In this document: in pieces, positions 26,519 through 35,474 of the stretch
Layout of the letters: the number at the start of each line of letters is the position of its first letter
Position numbering within the stretch: position 1 is the first letter of the stretch
Assembly: GCF_900100315.1 (NCBI RefSeq)
Contig: NZ_FNFF01000014.1
Location: 62,001 to 126,000, forward strand
Origin: Streptomyces indicus
GTDB lineage: Bacteria > Actinomycetota > Actinomycetes > Streptomycetales > Streptomycetaceae
Length of the DNA stretch: 64,000 bases
Direction of reading: 5' to 3'
Notes under the pieces: generated by a model
What the model saw: only the letters and a program-made list of their open reading frames with translations
Database searches by the model: none
Told to the model about the DNA's origin: nothing
Program-made: the position numbers and the translations under genes

Positions 26519-28060
26519 ATGCCGAAGCCCCGCCCCGTGCGTCTCGCCCTGCCCCTGGCCCTCGCCCTCACCACCGCGCTCGCCACCGGGTGCAGCGGCT
26601 CCGACGACGGGGACGGTGACCTCAGCGCACAGAAGCTGACGTGGAAGGACTGCCCCGCACCCAGCGCAGCCCAGGGCGGCGGCGAGGCGCCGAGTCCGCT
26701 GCCGGCCGGGGCGAAGTGGCAGTGCGCCACGATGAAGGCGCCCCTGGACTGGGACGACCCCGAGGGCGAGACCATCGGGATCGAGCTGATCCGCGCCGAG
26801 GCGAGCGAGAAGAAGAACCGCATCGGCTCGCTCCTGTTCAACTTCGGCGGCCCCGGCGGCTCCGGCATCACCGCGCTGCCCGCCTTCGGCGAGGACTACG
26901 CGAAGCTGCGCACCCGCTACGACCTGGTCAGCTTCGACCCGCGCGGCGTGGGCCGCAGCAAGCCGGTGACCTGTGAGGACGACGTCCAGCTCGACGCGTA
27001 CTACCAGCAGGACGCGACCCCCGACGACGCCGCCGAGGAGCAGACGCTCCTGGAGAACGTGAAGTCCTTCAACGAGGGCTGCGACGAGCGCTCCGGCGAG
27101 GTCCTGCCGCATGTCGCGACCACCGACGCCGCCCGCGACATGGACCTGATGCGCCAGGTGCTCGGCGACGACAAGCTGCACTACTTCGGCATCTCCTACG
27201 GCACCGAACTGGGCGGTGTGTACGCCCACTTGTTCCCGGACAAGGTGGGCCGCGCGGTGTTCGACGCCGTGGTCGACCCGACCCAGTCCCCCGAGCAGGG
27301 CTCCCTCGGGCAGGCCGGCGGCTTCCAGCTCGCCCTGGAGAACTACGCGAAGGACTGCACCTCGAAGGTGGAGGACTGCCCGGTCGGCGACACCCCCGAG
27401 GACGTACAGGAGCGGATCGCGAAGTTCCTCAAGGACTTGGACGGGAAGCCGCTGCCGGGGCTCGGACAGCGCAAGCTGACCCAGACCGCCGCGACCAGCG
27501 GGATCGCCCAGTCCCTGTACTCGAAGGACTTCTGGGAGTACCTGACGGAGGGTCTGGAGAACGCGTACGACGGCGACGGCCGGATCCTGATGGCGCTCTC
27601 GGACTCGATGAACGGCCGCAACCTCGACGGCACGTACAGCAACATCCAGTCGGCGAACGTGGCCATCAACTGCGCCGACGACAAAGCCCGTTACACGGTC
27701 GAGGACGTCAAGGCCAAGCTGCCGGAGTTCCGGAAGACCTCGCCGCTGTTCGGCGACTACCTCGCGTGGGGCATGCTCGGCTGCTCGGACTGGGCCGTCG
27801 AGGGCGCGGCCGACCACCCCGACGTCAGCGCGAAGGGCTCCGCGCCGATCCTGGTCATCGGCAACACCGGTGACCCGGCGACCCCGTACGAAGGGGCGCG
27901 CAAGATGGTCGAGTCGCTGGGCGAGGGCGTCGGGATCGAGCTCACGTACAAGGGCGAGGGGCACGGCGCGTACGACAGCAAGAACAAGTGCGTGCGCGAC
28001 GCGGTGGACGGCTATCTGCTCGACGGCAAGGAGCCGAAGCCGCGCACGGTGTGCTCGTAG
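26519..28060 (+). CDS. Secreted alpha/beta-hydrolase peptidase 1 (SlpD/SlpE/Tap-like lipoprotein)
   Basis: A 513-residue predicted lipoprotein (LATGC lipobox, Cys25) of peptidase family S33, resembling Streptomyces tripeptidyl aminopeptidase Tap and SlpD/SlpE, which trim tripeptides from secreted protein N-termini. Signs: oxyanion segment FNFGGPGGSG, nucleophile elbow GISYGTELGG, acid in GNTGDPATPYEGA, and His in KGEGHGAY; the C-terminal TAP-like domain is present. First of three tandem paralogues. It ends at 28060, with 211 bases before the next. Confidence 0.93.
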   Translation: MPKPRPVRLALPLALALTTALATGCSGSDDGDGDLSAQKLTWKDCPAPSAAQGGGEAPSPLPAGAKWQCATMKAPLDWDDPEGETIGIELIRAEASEKKNRIGSLLFNFGGPGGSGITALPAFGEDYAKLRTRYDLVSFDPRGVGRSKPVTCEDDVQLDAYYQQDATPDDAAEEQTLLENVKSFNEGCDERSGEVLPHVATTDAARDMDLMRQVLGDDKLHYFGISYGTELGGVYAHLFPDKVGRAVFDAVVDPTQSPEQGSLGQAGGFQLALENYAKDCTSKVEDCPVGDTPEDVQERIAKFLKDLDGKPLPGLGQRKLTQTAATSGIAQSLYSKDFWEYLTEGLENAYDGDGRILMALSDSMNGRNLDGTYSNIQSANVAINCADDKARYTVEDVKAKLPEFRKTSPLFGDYLAWGMLGCSDWAVEGAADHPDVSAKGSAPILVIGNTGDPATPYEGARKMVESLGEGVGIELTYKGEGHGAYDSKNKCVRDAVDGYLLDGKEPKPRTVCS

Positions 28061-28147
28061 CGCCTGGGCTTCGGTACGCGCCTCGGCCCCGGTACGCGCG
28101 TCGGTCCGGTGCAGGCCTCGACTCCGGTACGCCGGTCCGCCCGCTGC

Positions 28148-28189
28148 TCCCGATGCGATACGGCGGACTGTTCCCGATTCGATACGGCG
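28148..28189. repeat. 18-base direct repeat upstream of peptidase 2
   Basis: TCCCGAT(G/T)CGATACGGCG occurs at 28148 and 28172, start to start 24 bases. It lies about 85-125 bases before the ATG at 28272 and just upstream of TAGGAT (28233-28238), a possible -10. Could be an operator; unproven. Confidence 0.45.
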
Positions 28190-28271
28190 AATCTTCGCCG
28201 GACCGCAACCGTCCCCGGCATACGCCCGCCTTTAGGATGACGGCACTGCGCCAAGAGGGGGGACGTCGTAC

Positions 28272-29876
28272 ATGGCAAGCACGTCAGGGGACCGGGCGGC
28301 CGCACGCACCGGTATCGCGCGGCCCGCCGCACTCGCCGCGGCCGCCCTCCTCGCCGGATCCCTCCTCGCGGGGTGCAGCGGTGACGGCGCGGCCTCGGGC
28401 AAGGGCGGCGGCAGCCAGGCCGCGGGCTCCACCACCGCGCCCGCCAAGTCGCCCGGCGCGGCCGACGATTCGGGGCTGCCCGCCGCGCTCACCGGGCAGA
28501 AGCTGAACTGGGGCGACTGCGAGGGCGGCGGCTCGGGCGCCTCCGACAGCTCGTGGAAGTGCGCGACGCTCAAGGTCCCGCTCGATTACGAGGACCCGGA
28601 CGGCAAGACGATCGGCGTGGCCCTGATCCGCAGCGAGGCCCGCGACGACAGCAAGCGGATCGGCTCGCTGCTCTTCAACTTCGGCGGCCCCGGCGGCTCC
28701 GGCGTGAACAGCCTGCCGGCCGCGGCCCCCGGCTACCCGGCGCTGCACGAGCGCTACGACCTGGTCGGGTTCGACCCGCGCGGCGTGGAGCGCAGCGGCG
28801 GTGTGGAGTGCCGCGAGGACGCGGACACCGAGAAGGCCTTCACCACGATCGACCTCACGCCCGACACGGCCGCCGAGGAGAAGGCGTACTTCGCGGACGC
28901 GGCGGCCTTCGGCGCGGGCTGCAAGGAGAAGTCCGGCGAGATCCTGCCGTATGTCACCACCTCCAACACCGCGCGCGACATGGACCTGATGCGCATCGTG
29001 CTCGGCGACGACAAGCTGCACTACCTGGGCTACTCCTACGGCACCGAACTGGGCGGCACCTACGCCCACCTGTTCCCCGAGAAGGTGGGCCGGCTCGTCC
29101 TGGACGCGGTGGTCGACCCGAGCGCGGACATGATCGGGCACGCCAAGAACCAGACGCGCGGCTTCCAGCGCGCCCTGGAGAACTACCTGAAGGCGGAGGG
29201 CAGGGACCCGAAGGAGGGCACCCAGGAGATCGCCGCGCTCCTGAAGTCCCTCGACAAGAAGCCGCTGCCGGCGGCGGGCGGACGCGATCTGAACGAGACG
29301 CTCGGCACCACCGGCATCACGCAGGCCCTGTACTCGGAGAGCATGTGGCCGCAGCTGACGGCGGCGCTCCAGGCCGCCGAGGACGGGGACGGCTCCCCGC
29401 TGCTCGCGCTCGCGGACGAGTACAACAACCGTGACGCGTCCGGCCGTTACGGCCGGGCGATGCACGCGCAGCGGTCGATCTCCTGCGCCGACTCGCAGGT
29501 CAGGCCGACGCCCGCGCAGGCGAAGAAGCTGCTCCCGGAGTTCATGGAGATCTCGCCGGTGTTCGGCGGCTATCTCGGCTGGGACGCGGCCGGCTGGTGC
29601 CACAAGTGGCCGGTGGCCGGCGAGCACAAGACCCCCGAGGTGAGCGCGCCGGGCGCGGCGCCGATCCTCGTCATCGGCACGACCGGCGACTCGGCCACGC
29701 CCTTCGAGGGCGCGCGCCGGATGGCCGACGAACTCGGCAAGGGCGTCGGGGTGCACCTCACCTTCAAGGGCGAGGGCCACGGCGCGTACGGCGGCGGCAA
29801 TCCGTGCGTCGACTCGACCGTCGAGGACTATCTGCTCGACCACAAGGTTCCGGAAGACGGAAAGGTCTGCTCGTAA
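28272..29876 (+). CDS. Secreted alpha/beta-hydrolase peptidase 2 (SlpD/SlpE/Tap-like lipoprotein)
   Basis: A 534-residue paralogue of the gene before it. The lipobox LLAGC (Cys36) ends an Ala-rich signal, followed by a Ser/Gly/Ala-rich linker. Catalytic elements: FNFGGPGGSG, GYSYGTELGG, GTTGDSATPFEGA and FKGEGHGAYGG. Cell-surface tripeptidyl or dipeptidyl aminopeptidase activity is inferred from the family. The ATG is preceded by GGGGGG-rich sequence. The stop TAA overlaps the ATG of peptidase 3 (TAATG), so the two are translationally coupled. Confidence 0.92.
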   Translation: MASTSGDRAAARTGIARPAALAAAALLAGSLLAGCSGDGAASGKGGGSQAAGSTTAPAKSPGAADDSGLPAALTGQKLNWGDCEGGGSGASDSSWKCATLKVPLDYEDPDGKTIGVALIRSEARDDSKRIGSLLFNFGGPGGSGVNSLPAAAPGYPALHERYDLVGFDPRGVERSGGVECREDADTEKAFTTIDLTPDTAAEEKAYFADAAAFGAGCKEKSGEILPYVTTSNTARDMDLMRIVLGDDKLHYLGYSYGTELGGTYAHLFPEKVGRLVLDAVVDPSADMIGHAKNQTRGFQRALENYLKAEGRDPKEGTQEIAALLKSLDKKPLPAAGGRDLNETLGTTGITQALYSESMWPQLTAALQAAEDGDGSPLLALADEYNNRDASGRYGRAMHAQRSISCADSQVRPTPAQAKKLLPEFMEISPVFGGYLGWDAAGWCHKWPVAGEHKTPEVSAPGAAPILVIGTTGDSATPFEGARRMADELGKGVGVHLTFKGEGHGAYGGGNPCVDSTVEDYLLDHKVPEDGKVCS

Positions 29877-31507
29877 TGCCCCGCACGTCCCGCTCCACCT
29901 CCGGCATATCCCGCCGCCCGGCTTCCGGCACATCCCGCCGCCCGTCCGTCGATCCGGGCGGGTGGACCGGCCGGTCCTCGCCGCTGGCGGCTGCTCTGCT
30001 CGCGGCGGCTCTGCTGGTGGCCGGCTGTACATCCTCCTCCGAACCCTCCGACGGCAAGAAGCCCGAGGGCTCCTCGGCGCAGGACGACGGCAAGGGCGTA
30101 CCGGACCAGAGCACCATCGACTGGACCCGCTGCAAGGCACCCACCCCCGACCAGGGCTCGGGCAAGGCGCCGGGCAGCAAGTGGCAGTGCGGAACGCTTC
30201 AGGCGCCGCTCGACCACGACAAGCCCGACGGGGAGAAGATCGAGATCGCGCTGATCCGCAAGCCGGCCACCGAGCCGGACCGCCGCCTGGGCGCGCTGCT
30301 GTACAACTTCGGCGGTCCCGGCGGCTCGGGCGTCGCGACGCTCCCGCAGGCGGCGGGCGACTACGAGGACCTCAACGAGCGCTACGACCTGGTGAGTTTC
30401 GACCCGCGCGCGGTGGGCGAGACGGCCACGGTGCGCTGCGTGGACGACAAGGAGCTGGACCGCCTCTCGCAGGAGGACGACGGCCCGCCATCGAGCGCGG
30501 CGGAGGAGGCCGAGGACACCGCCGAGTCCCGCGCGCAGGTCGCGGCCTGCGAGAAGAAGGCCGGCAAGCTGCTGCCCCACGTGGGCACCTCGGACACGGC
30601 CCGCGACATGGACCTGATCCGCGAGGCCCTCGGCGAGAAGAAGCTGAACTACTTCGGCATCTCGTATGGGACCGAACTGGGCGGTGTGTACGCCCACTTG
30701 TTCCCCGAGAAGGTGGGCCGCACCGTGTTCGACGCGGTGGTCGACCCGACGGAGGGGCAGATCGAGGGCAGTCTCGCCCAGGCCAAGGGCTTCCAACTGG
30801 CCCTGGAGAACTACTTCAAGGACGTGGGCAAGGACCCGGAGGAGGGCTCCGCGCAGATCACGGCCGTCCTGGAGCAGGCCGAGGCCTCGCCCCTGCCCAC
30901 CAACTCCCCGAGCCGCAAGCTCACCCGCGGTCTCGCGGAGACCGGCATCGCGGCCGCGCTCTACAGCGAGGAGACCTGGCCGTATCTCACCCAGGGCCTC
31001 CAGGAGGTGGAGAACGCGGGCTCGGGCTCGATCCTGCTGCTGCTCGCCGACGCCTACAGCGGCCGCGACCCGCAGACGGGCCGCTACTCCAACATGGCGC
31101 AGGCCAACGCCGCGATCCGCTGCGCGGACAGCAACGAGCGCTTCGACTACGCCGACGTCAAGCGCGAACGCCCGGCGTTCGAGAAGGCCTCGCCGGTCTT
31201 CGGCGCCTCGATGGTGTGGGGCCTGATGGGCTGCACCGACTGGCCGGTGGACGGCGAGCGCAAGACGCCCGAGGTGTCCGCGAAGGGCGCGGGCCCGATC
31301 CTCGTCATCGGCAACACGGGCGACCCGGCGACGCCGGTCGAGGGCGCGAAGAAGATGGCCGAGGCGCTGGGCGAAGGTGTGGGCGTCAACATCACGGTCG
31401 ACGGCGAGGGCCACGGCACGTACGGCGTGAACGACTGCGCGACGAAGACGGTGGACGCGTATCTCCTGGACGGAGAGGTGCCGGCGGACGGCAAGACCTG
31501 CAAGTAG
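29876..31507 (+). CDS. Secreted alpha/beta-hydrolase peptidase 3 (SlpD/SlpE/Tap-like lipoprotein)
   Basis: A 543-residue third paralogue. The n-region is long and basic (SRSTSGISRRPASGTSRRPS), followed by the hydrophobic core and lipobox VAGC. Catalytic text: YNFGGPGGSG, GISYGTELGG, GNTGDPATPVEGA and DGEGHGTYG. ATG overlaps the previous stop by one base. It ends in a convergent arrangement with the DUF1707 gene, with a strong hairpin between. The three copies differ mostly in the lid region and linker, which suggests different substrate preferences, an inference. Confidence 0.92.
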   Translation: MPRTSRSTSGISRRPASGTSRRPSVDPGGWTGRSSPLAAALLAAALLVAGCTSSSEPSDGKKPEGSSAQDDGKGVPDQSTIDWTRCKAPTPDQGSGKAPGSKWQCGTLQAPLDHDKPDGEKIEIALIRKPATEPDRRLGALLYNFGGPGGSGVATLPQAAGDYEDLNERYDLVSFDPRAVGETATVRCVDDKELDRLSQEDDGPPSSAAEEAEDTAESRAQVAACEKKAGKLLPHVGTSDTARDMDLIREALGEKKLNYFGISYGTELGGVYAHLFPEKVGRTVFDAVVDPTEGQIEGSLAQAKGFQLALENYFKDVGKDPEEGSAQITAVLEQAEASPLPTNSPSRKLTRGLAETGIAAALYSEETWPYLTQGLQEVENAGSGSILLLLADAYSGRDPQTGRYSNMAQANAAIRCADSNERFDYADVKRERPAFEKASPVFGASMVWGLMGCTDWPVDGERKTPEVSAKGAGPILVIGNTGDPATPVEGAKKMAEALGEGVGVNITVDGEGHGTYGVNDCATKTVDAYLLDGEVPADGKTCK

Positions 31508-31527
31508 GTCCCCCTCAGGCGGGGTAC

Positions 31528-31559
31528 GGGCCGTCTGCTCCTGCGGGAGCGGGCGGCCC
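31528..31559 (+). terminator. Terminator hairpin behind the peptidase trio
   Basis: GGGCCGTCTGCTCC pairs with GGGAGCGGGCGGCCC across a short loop, with one G-U pair. It begins 20 bases after the peptidase 3 stop. There is no T-tract, as is usual in Streptomyces. Confidence 0.65.
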
Positions 31560-31596
31560 GCGCGCGTGCAGGGCGCCAAGTCGGCCGTCCCGCCCG

Positions 31597-31645
31597 CGCG
31601 TTCAGGCCGTCAGGTCCACCCGTCCAGGCTCGCGTTCAGACCGTC
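31597..31645. repeat. Direct repeat spanning the stop codon of the DUF1707 gene
   Basis: CGCGTTCAG(G/A)CCGTC occurs at 31597-31611 and again at 31631-31645, where it contains the gene's TGA (complement of TCA at 31636). One mismatch in 15 bases; period 34. Confidence 0.7.
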
Positions 31646-32286
31646 GGCGGCCTGCGCAGCAGCCACTGGGTGAAGGTGCGGCGGGGCGGGCGGACAATCA
31701 CGCGGGCGTGGGTGGCACGGCCGGCGAGTTCCACGCGCAGGGTGACCGGGGTGCCGGGCTGAGGACTGCTGCCTCGGCCGTGTTTGACTTTGGCGTGGAC
31801 CAGGTGCAGGCCGCTCGTGTCCACCACGACACCGGGCCGGGTGATCAGCGTCAGGCGCTTGCCCGCCAGCTCCGCGTCGATCCGCAGGGTGTCGTGGGTG
31901 ATCACGGCGTCGGTGAAGTCCAGCGTCACCGCGCACCACGCCACCGCGAGCTCCATGCGCTTCGGCACCACCCAGCGTCCGGTGCGGACGACCGCGCCGC
32001 TGTGCACGCCCTCGATCCGCTCCAGCTCCTTGACCTCCGCGACGGTGGCGCCGGAGGAGGCCGAGACGGCGGGCAAGTCGGCGGTGAGCGGGGCGAGTTC
32101 GCGCAGGGTGCGGGCGGAGAGCGCCGCTTCGACACGCTGGTCCAGCTCTTCGGCGGTGAGCATGCCGTCCCCGGCCGCGATCCGCAGGACGTCCACCACG
32201 CGGTCGCGGTCGGCGTGCGAGGCGCGCAGCTCGGGTGCGGGGGCGGCGTCGGCCGGCTTTCCGGTGGGGGCAGTCTCTCCCGACAT
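31636..32286 (-). CDS. DUF1707 domain protein
   Basis: A 216-residue soluble protein. The N-terminal DUF1707 domain (about residues 17-70) is clear: LRASHADRDRVVDVLRIAAGDGMLTAEELDQRVEAAL, with the usual RDRVVDxL and GRLxxEEFDER-like pattern. The rest is a beta-rich region, as in LiaF/VraT-like or DUF2154-like C-termini, ending in a basic tail. DUF1707 proteins are common in actinobacteria and often membrane associated; this one has no membrane segment. Function unknown. ATG at 32286 chosen over an upstream in-frame ATG. Confidence 0.85.
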   Translation of the reverse strand: MSGETAPTGKPADAAPAPELRASHADRDRVVDVLRIAAGDGMLTAEELDQRVEAALSARTLRELAPLTADLPAVSASSGATVAEVKELERIEGVHSGAVVRTGRWVVPKRMELAVAWCAVTLDFTDAVITHDTLRIDAELAGKRLTLITRPGVVVDTSGLHLVHAKVKHGRGSSPQPGTPVTLRVELAGRATHARVIVRPPRRTFTQWLLRRPPTV

Positions 32287-32349
32287 ACGGGCAACGCTAT
32301 ATCGCGACTGAGGTACGGAACAGGGCGGTCGCAAGCACCCGCAGACGCG

Positions 32350-32383
32350 AAGTGCCGCGCTCCGGTGAAGGAGCGCGGCACTT
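32350..32383 (-). terminator. moeZ terminator
   Basis: Perfect 14-base stem AAGTGCCGCGCTCC / GGAGCGCGGCACTT with a 6-base loop, about 57 bases past the moeZ stop on the minus strand and before the DUF1707 gene. Confidence 0.8.
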
Positions 32384-32439
32384 CGGCGCGAACAGAGCGG
32401 CGCTACGGCGCCGACGGGAGGGCCCAGTGGCGCGAGAAC

Positions 32440-33618
32440 CTAGTAGACCGGCTTCTCCGGCTCGATCTGGTTGACCCAGCCGATCACGCCGCCGCCCACG
32501 TGGACCGCGTCCGCGAAACCGGCGGACTTGAGGACCGCGAGGACTTCCGCACTGCGGACACCCGTCTTGCAGTGCAGGACGATCTTCTTGTCCTGGGGCA
32601 GGGCCTCCAGGGCGGTGCCCATCAGGAACTCGTTCTTCGGGATCAGCTTCGCGCCCGGGATCGAGACGATCTCGTACTCGTTCTGCTCGCGGACGTCGAT
32701 GATCTCGATGTTCTCGCCCTCGTCGATCCACTCCTTGAGCTGCTTCGGAGTGATCGTCGAGCCGAGGGCCGCCTCCTGGGCCTCGTCGGAGACGACGCCG
32801 CAGAAGGCCTCGTAGTCGATGAGCTCGGTGACCGTCGGGTTCTCGCCGCAGACCGCGCAGTTGGGGTCCTTGCGGACCTTGACCTGGCGGTACTGCATCT
32901 CCAGGGCGTCGTAGATCATCAGGCGGCCGACCAGCGGCTCACCGATGCCGGCGAGCAGCTTGATGGCCTCGTTGACCTGGATCGAGCCGATGGAGGCGCA
33001 CAGCACACCGAGCACGCCGCCCTCGGCGCAGGAGGGGACCATGCCCGGCGGGGGCGGCTCCGGGTAGAGGCAGCGGTAGCAGGGGCCGTGCTCGGACCAG
33101 AACACGCTGGCCTGGCCGTCGAAGCGGTAGATCGAGCCCCACACGTACGGCTTGTTGAGCAGCACGCACGCGTCGTTGACCAGGTAGCGGGTCGCGAAGT
33201 TGTCCGTGCCGTCGACGATCAGGTCGTACTGGCTGAAGATGTCCATCACGTTCTCGGCCTCGAGCCGCTCTTCGTGAAGGATCACGTTCACATACGGGTT
33301 GATGCCCTTGACCGAGTCGCGGGCCGACTCGGCCTTGGAGCGGCCGATGTCCGCCTGGCTGTGGATGATCTGGCGCTGCAGGTTCGACTCGTCGACCTCG
33401 TCGAACTCCACGATGCCGAGCGTGCCGACACCGGCGGCGGCCAGGTACATGAGCGCCGGGGACCCGAGGCCGCCGGCGCCGACACACAGCACCTTGGCGT
33501 TCTTCAGCCGCTTCTGCCCGTCCATCCCGACATCCGGGATGATCAGGTGGCGGGAGTACCTGCGGACCTCGTCGACGGTGAGCTCTGCGGCAGGCTCGAC
33601 CAAGGGTGGCAGCGACAC
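32440..33618 (-). CDS. moeZ: Adenylyltransferase/sulfurtransferase MoeZ
   Basis: A 392-residue two-domain protein that adenylates and then thiocarboxylates sulfur-carrier proteins (MoaD, ThiS and related) for molybdopterin, thiamin and secondary-metabolite sulfur. The N-terminal E1-like domain has VGAGGLGSPALMYLAAAGVG and the Asn/Arg/Gln ATP-binding run NLQRQ; zinc cysteines are CYRC and CAVC. The C-terminal rhodanese domain has the active-site loop HCKTGVRS (Cys350). GTG at 33618 (VSLPPLVEP) is preceded by GGAG; this is the conserved family start. It may also serve NarG by supplying molybdopterin sulfur. Confidence 0.96.
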   Translation of the reverse strand: MSLPPLVEPAAELTVDEVRRYSRHLIIPDVGMDGQKRLKNAKVLCVGAGGLGSPALMYLAAAGVGTLGIVEFDEVDESNLQRQIIHSQADIGRSKAESARDSVKGINPYVNVILHEERLEAENVMDIFSQYDLIVDGTDNFATRYLVNDACVLLNKPYVWGSIYRFDGQASVFWSEHGPCYRCLYPEPPPPGMVPSCAEGGVLGVLCASIGSIQVNEAIKLLAGIGEPLVGRLMIYDALEMQYRQVKVRKDPNCAVCGENPTVTELIDYEAFCGVVSDEAQEAALGSTITPKQLKEWIDEGENIEIIDVREQNEYEIVSIPGAKLIPKNEFLMGTALEALPQDKKIVLHCKTGVRSAEVLAVLKSAGFADAVHVGGGVIGWVNQIEPEKPVY

Positions 33619-33679
33619 GGGAACTCCGTAGATCGGTATGCGAACAGTGGTTCTTCCCGTAACGCTGCCACAGCCTTCT

Positions 33680-34456
33680 TCATTCCGAGACACCCCGTCC
33701 GATACGCGAGACGATTTCGTCCCAGTACCCGGGCAGCGCCTCGAAGGGGTCCACCGTGCGGTGCTTGTCCGTGCGGTCGGTGAACCAGATGGTGCCGGCG
33801 CCCTGCCAGCGCGCGATCCGCAGCGCCTCTTCGAGGTGGCCGAGCGGCATGCTGTGCACGAAGTGGCAGAACTTCTCGGGCGGATAGTCGGCCGTCCACT
33901 CCGCCACCTGCGACCAGCGGTAGTCGCTCCACGGGCCGCTGAACGTCACCAACTGGTCGGCGGATTCGGCGTATCCGGGATACGGGTGCGCGCCGTGACC
34001 GAAGACCAGGTGGCCGTCGGGGCGCAGCGCGCGCAGGGTGGCGGCGATCCGGCGGGTCTCGGGGAGCATGGCGCGCTCGGTGGGGGCGCGGTCCGCGTAG
34101 AAGCCGTCCACCTGGTACCAGTCGAGGTAGCGGTGCGCGTCCGAGACCAGCTCGCCGAAGGAGCGGGCTCCGTAGGCGAGATCGAGGTGACCGAGGACAC
34201 GCGACCCCGCGTTGCGCAGCCGGCCCGAGGCTTCCAGGCAGTGCGGGTCGGGGCGGGCACCCGGACCGTTCGCGACATTCAGGACGGTCCAGTGCAAAGG
34301 GGCGCTGCGGTGCGGGCCCGTGGCGGCGGCCACGGAGGTCAGCGTGGCCCACTCCATGGGCGCGACCAGGGGGTGGGCGTACCCGGGCACGCCCAGGCCC
34401 ATGGTCGTCTCGCCCGACAGGTGCTGCGTTCCGGTGGGGGTGATCAGATGCGGCAT
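33680..34456 (-). CDS. Spherulin-4-like (GH135-type) protein
   Basis: A 258-residue protein of the spherulin-4 family, a TIM-barrel glycosidase group whose studied member Sph3 cleaves galactosaminogalactan. Family text: GVPGYAHPLVAPMEW, VLNVANGPGARPD, GSRVLGHLDLAYG, YLDWYQVDGFYADRAP and TFSGPW. No signal peptide, so apparently cytoplasmic. The Asp-Glu pair expected after VDGxFxD reads Asp-Arg, which may mean altered or lost catalysis. ATG at 34456 follows GGAGGCGGC and overlaps the epimerase stop by 13 bases. Last gene of a five-gene cluster; a link to galactosamine polymers is inferred. Confidence 0.82.
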   Translation of the reverse strand: MPHLITPTGTQHLSGETTMGLGVPGYAHPLVAPMEWATLTSVAAATGPHRSAPLHWTVLNVANGPGARPDPHCLEASGRLRNAGSRVLGHLDLAYGARSFGELVSDAHRYLDWYQVDGFYADRAPTERAMLPETRRIAATLRALRPDGHLVFGHGAHPYPGYAESADQLVTFSGPWSDYRWSQVAEWTADYPPEKFCHFVHSMPLGHLEEALRIARWQGAGTIWFTDRTDKHRTVDPFEALPGYWDEIVSRIGRGVSE

Positions 34457-35397
34457 GCCGCCTCCATCCAGATGTCGGCGAGTGACTCTTCGAGGTTGAT
34501 CCGGGGCCGCCAGCCGAGCCGGTCGCGCGCGGTGCGCACATCGGCCTGCTGCCAGCTGCCGCAGCCGTCCGGGTAGGGGTAGGCGGCGGGTGCTGCGTCG
34601 GATTCGGTACGGGGGTGGCCGATGGACGGCCGGCCGCCCGGGCCGCCGTCCAACTCGTGCAGGGCGCCGCCGTATCCGGCGACGCGGGCGAGCACGGCGG
34701 CGGCGTCGCGGAGCCGGACGGCCCGCCCCGAGCCGATGTTGACCACGCCCTGCGCGGCCGACAGGGAGGCGGCGTGCACGGCCCGCGCGACGTCGCGTAC
34801 GTCCACGAAGTCCCGCTGCACACCGAGGCCGCCGAGCTTGAGCTCGCCGTCGCCGGCCTGCATCGCGCGGCGCATCGCCTCGGCGAGGCGGCCGAGCGGG
34901 GAGCCGGCCGGGGTGCCGGGGCCCGCGGGCGAGAAGACCCGCAGGACCACGGCGTCCAGGCCCGAGCCGAGCACGAGCTCGGTCGCGGCGAGCTTGCTCA
35001 CTCCGTACGGGCCGCCGGGCCTGGGGATCGCGTCCTCCGACGTGGACGAGCCGGGCTGGCTTGGCCCGTACTCCGCGGCGCAGCCGAGCTGCACGAGCCG
35101 GGCCCCGCACCCGCTTCTGCGCAGCGCCTCGCAGACCGTGGCGACGGCCACGGTGTTGTGCCGGGTCAGCTCGCGGGCGCCGCCCCGGGTCGCGCCCGCG
35201 CAGTTGATCACCACGCCGGGGTGCACCGCGTCCAGGAACCGGGTGAGGGCGCCGGGGCTGCCGCTCGCGAGGTCGAACCGCACATCCGCGTCATCACCGC
35301 GGCCCAGCGCCGTGAGCTGGACGGCCGGATCGGCGAGCAGCCGGTCGGCGACGAACCGGCCCAGATATCCATTGGCGCCGAGCAGCAACACCCTCAT
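34444..35397 (-). CDS. NAD-dependent sugar epimerase/dehydratase
   Basis: A 317-residue extended short-chain dehydrogenase. It has the Rossmann motif LLLGANGYLGRFVADRL and the catalytic YxxxK as YGVSKLAATE, with VQRDFVDVRDVARAV typical of nucleotide-sugar epimerases. It probably acts on a UDP- or dTDP-sugar; by context a hexosamine C4-epimerase is possible. The ATG at 35397 is chosen because it begins the Rossmann strand; the longer reading frame upstream is Arg/Pro filler. Overlaps the spherulin-4-like gene downstream by 13 bases. Confidence 0.88.
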   Translation of the reverse strand: MRVLLLGANGYLGRFVADRLLADPAVQLTALGRGDDADVRFDLASGSPGALTRFLDAVHPGVVINCAGATRGGARELTRHNTVAVATVCEALRRSGCGARLVQLGCAAEYGPSQPGSSTSEDAIPRPGGPYGVSKLAATELVLGSGLDAVVLRVFSPAGPGTPAGSPLGRLAEAMRRAMQAGDGELKLGGLGVQRDFVDVRDVARAVHAASLSAAQGVVNIGSGRAVRLRDAAAVLARVAGYGGALHELDGGPGGRPSIGHPRTESDAAPAAYPYPDGCGSWQQADVRTARDRLGWRPRINLEESLADIWMEAACRI

Positions 35398-35474
35398 CGG
35401 GCGGCTCCGGTGGCTGCGGTGCGGGGCAGAGAGGCCGCGGCCGGCCTCGTGCGGGTGGTCATCTTCCGTTCTCC

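Noticed and set aside
29962..33783. 1,273-codon plus-strand frame
   Set aside because: Passes through peptidase 3 in another frame, then antisense to the DUF1707 gene and moeZ.
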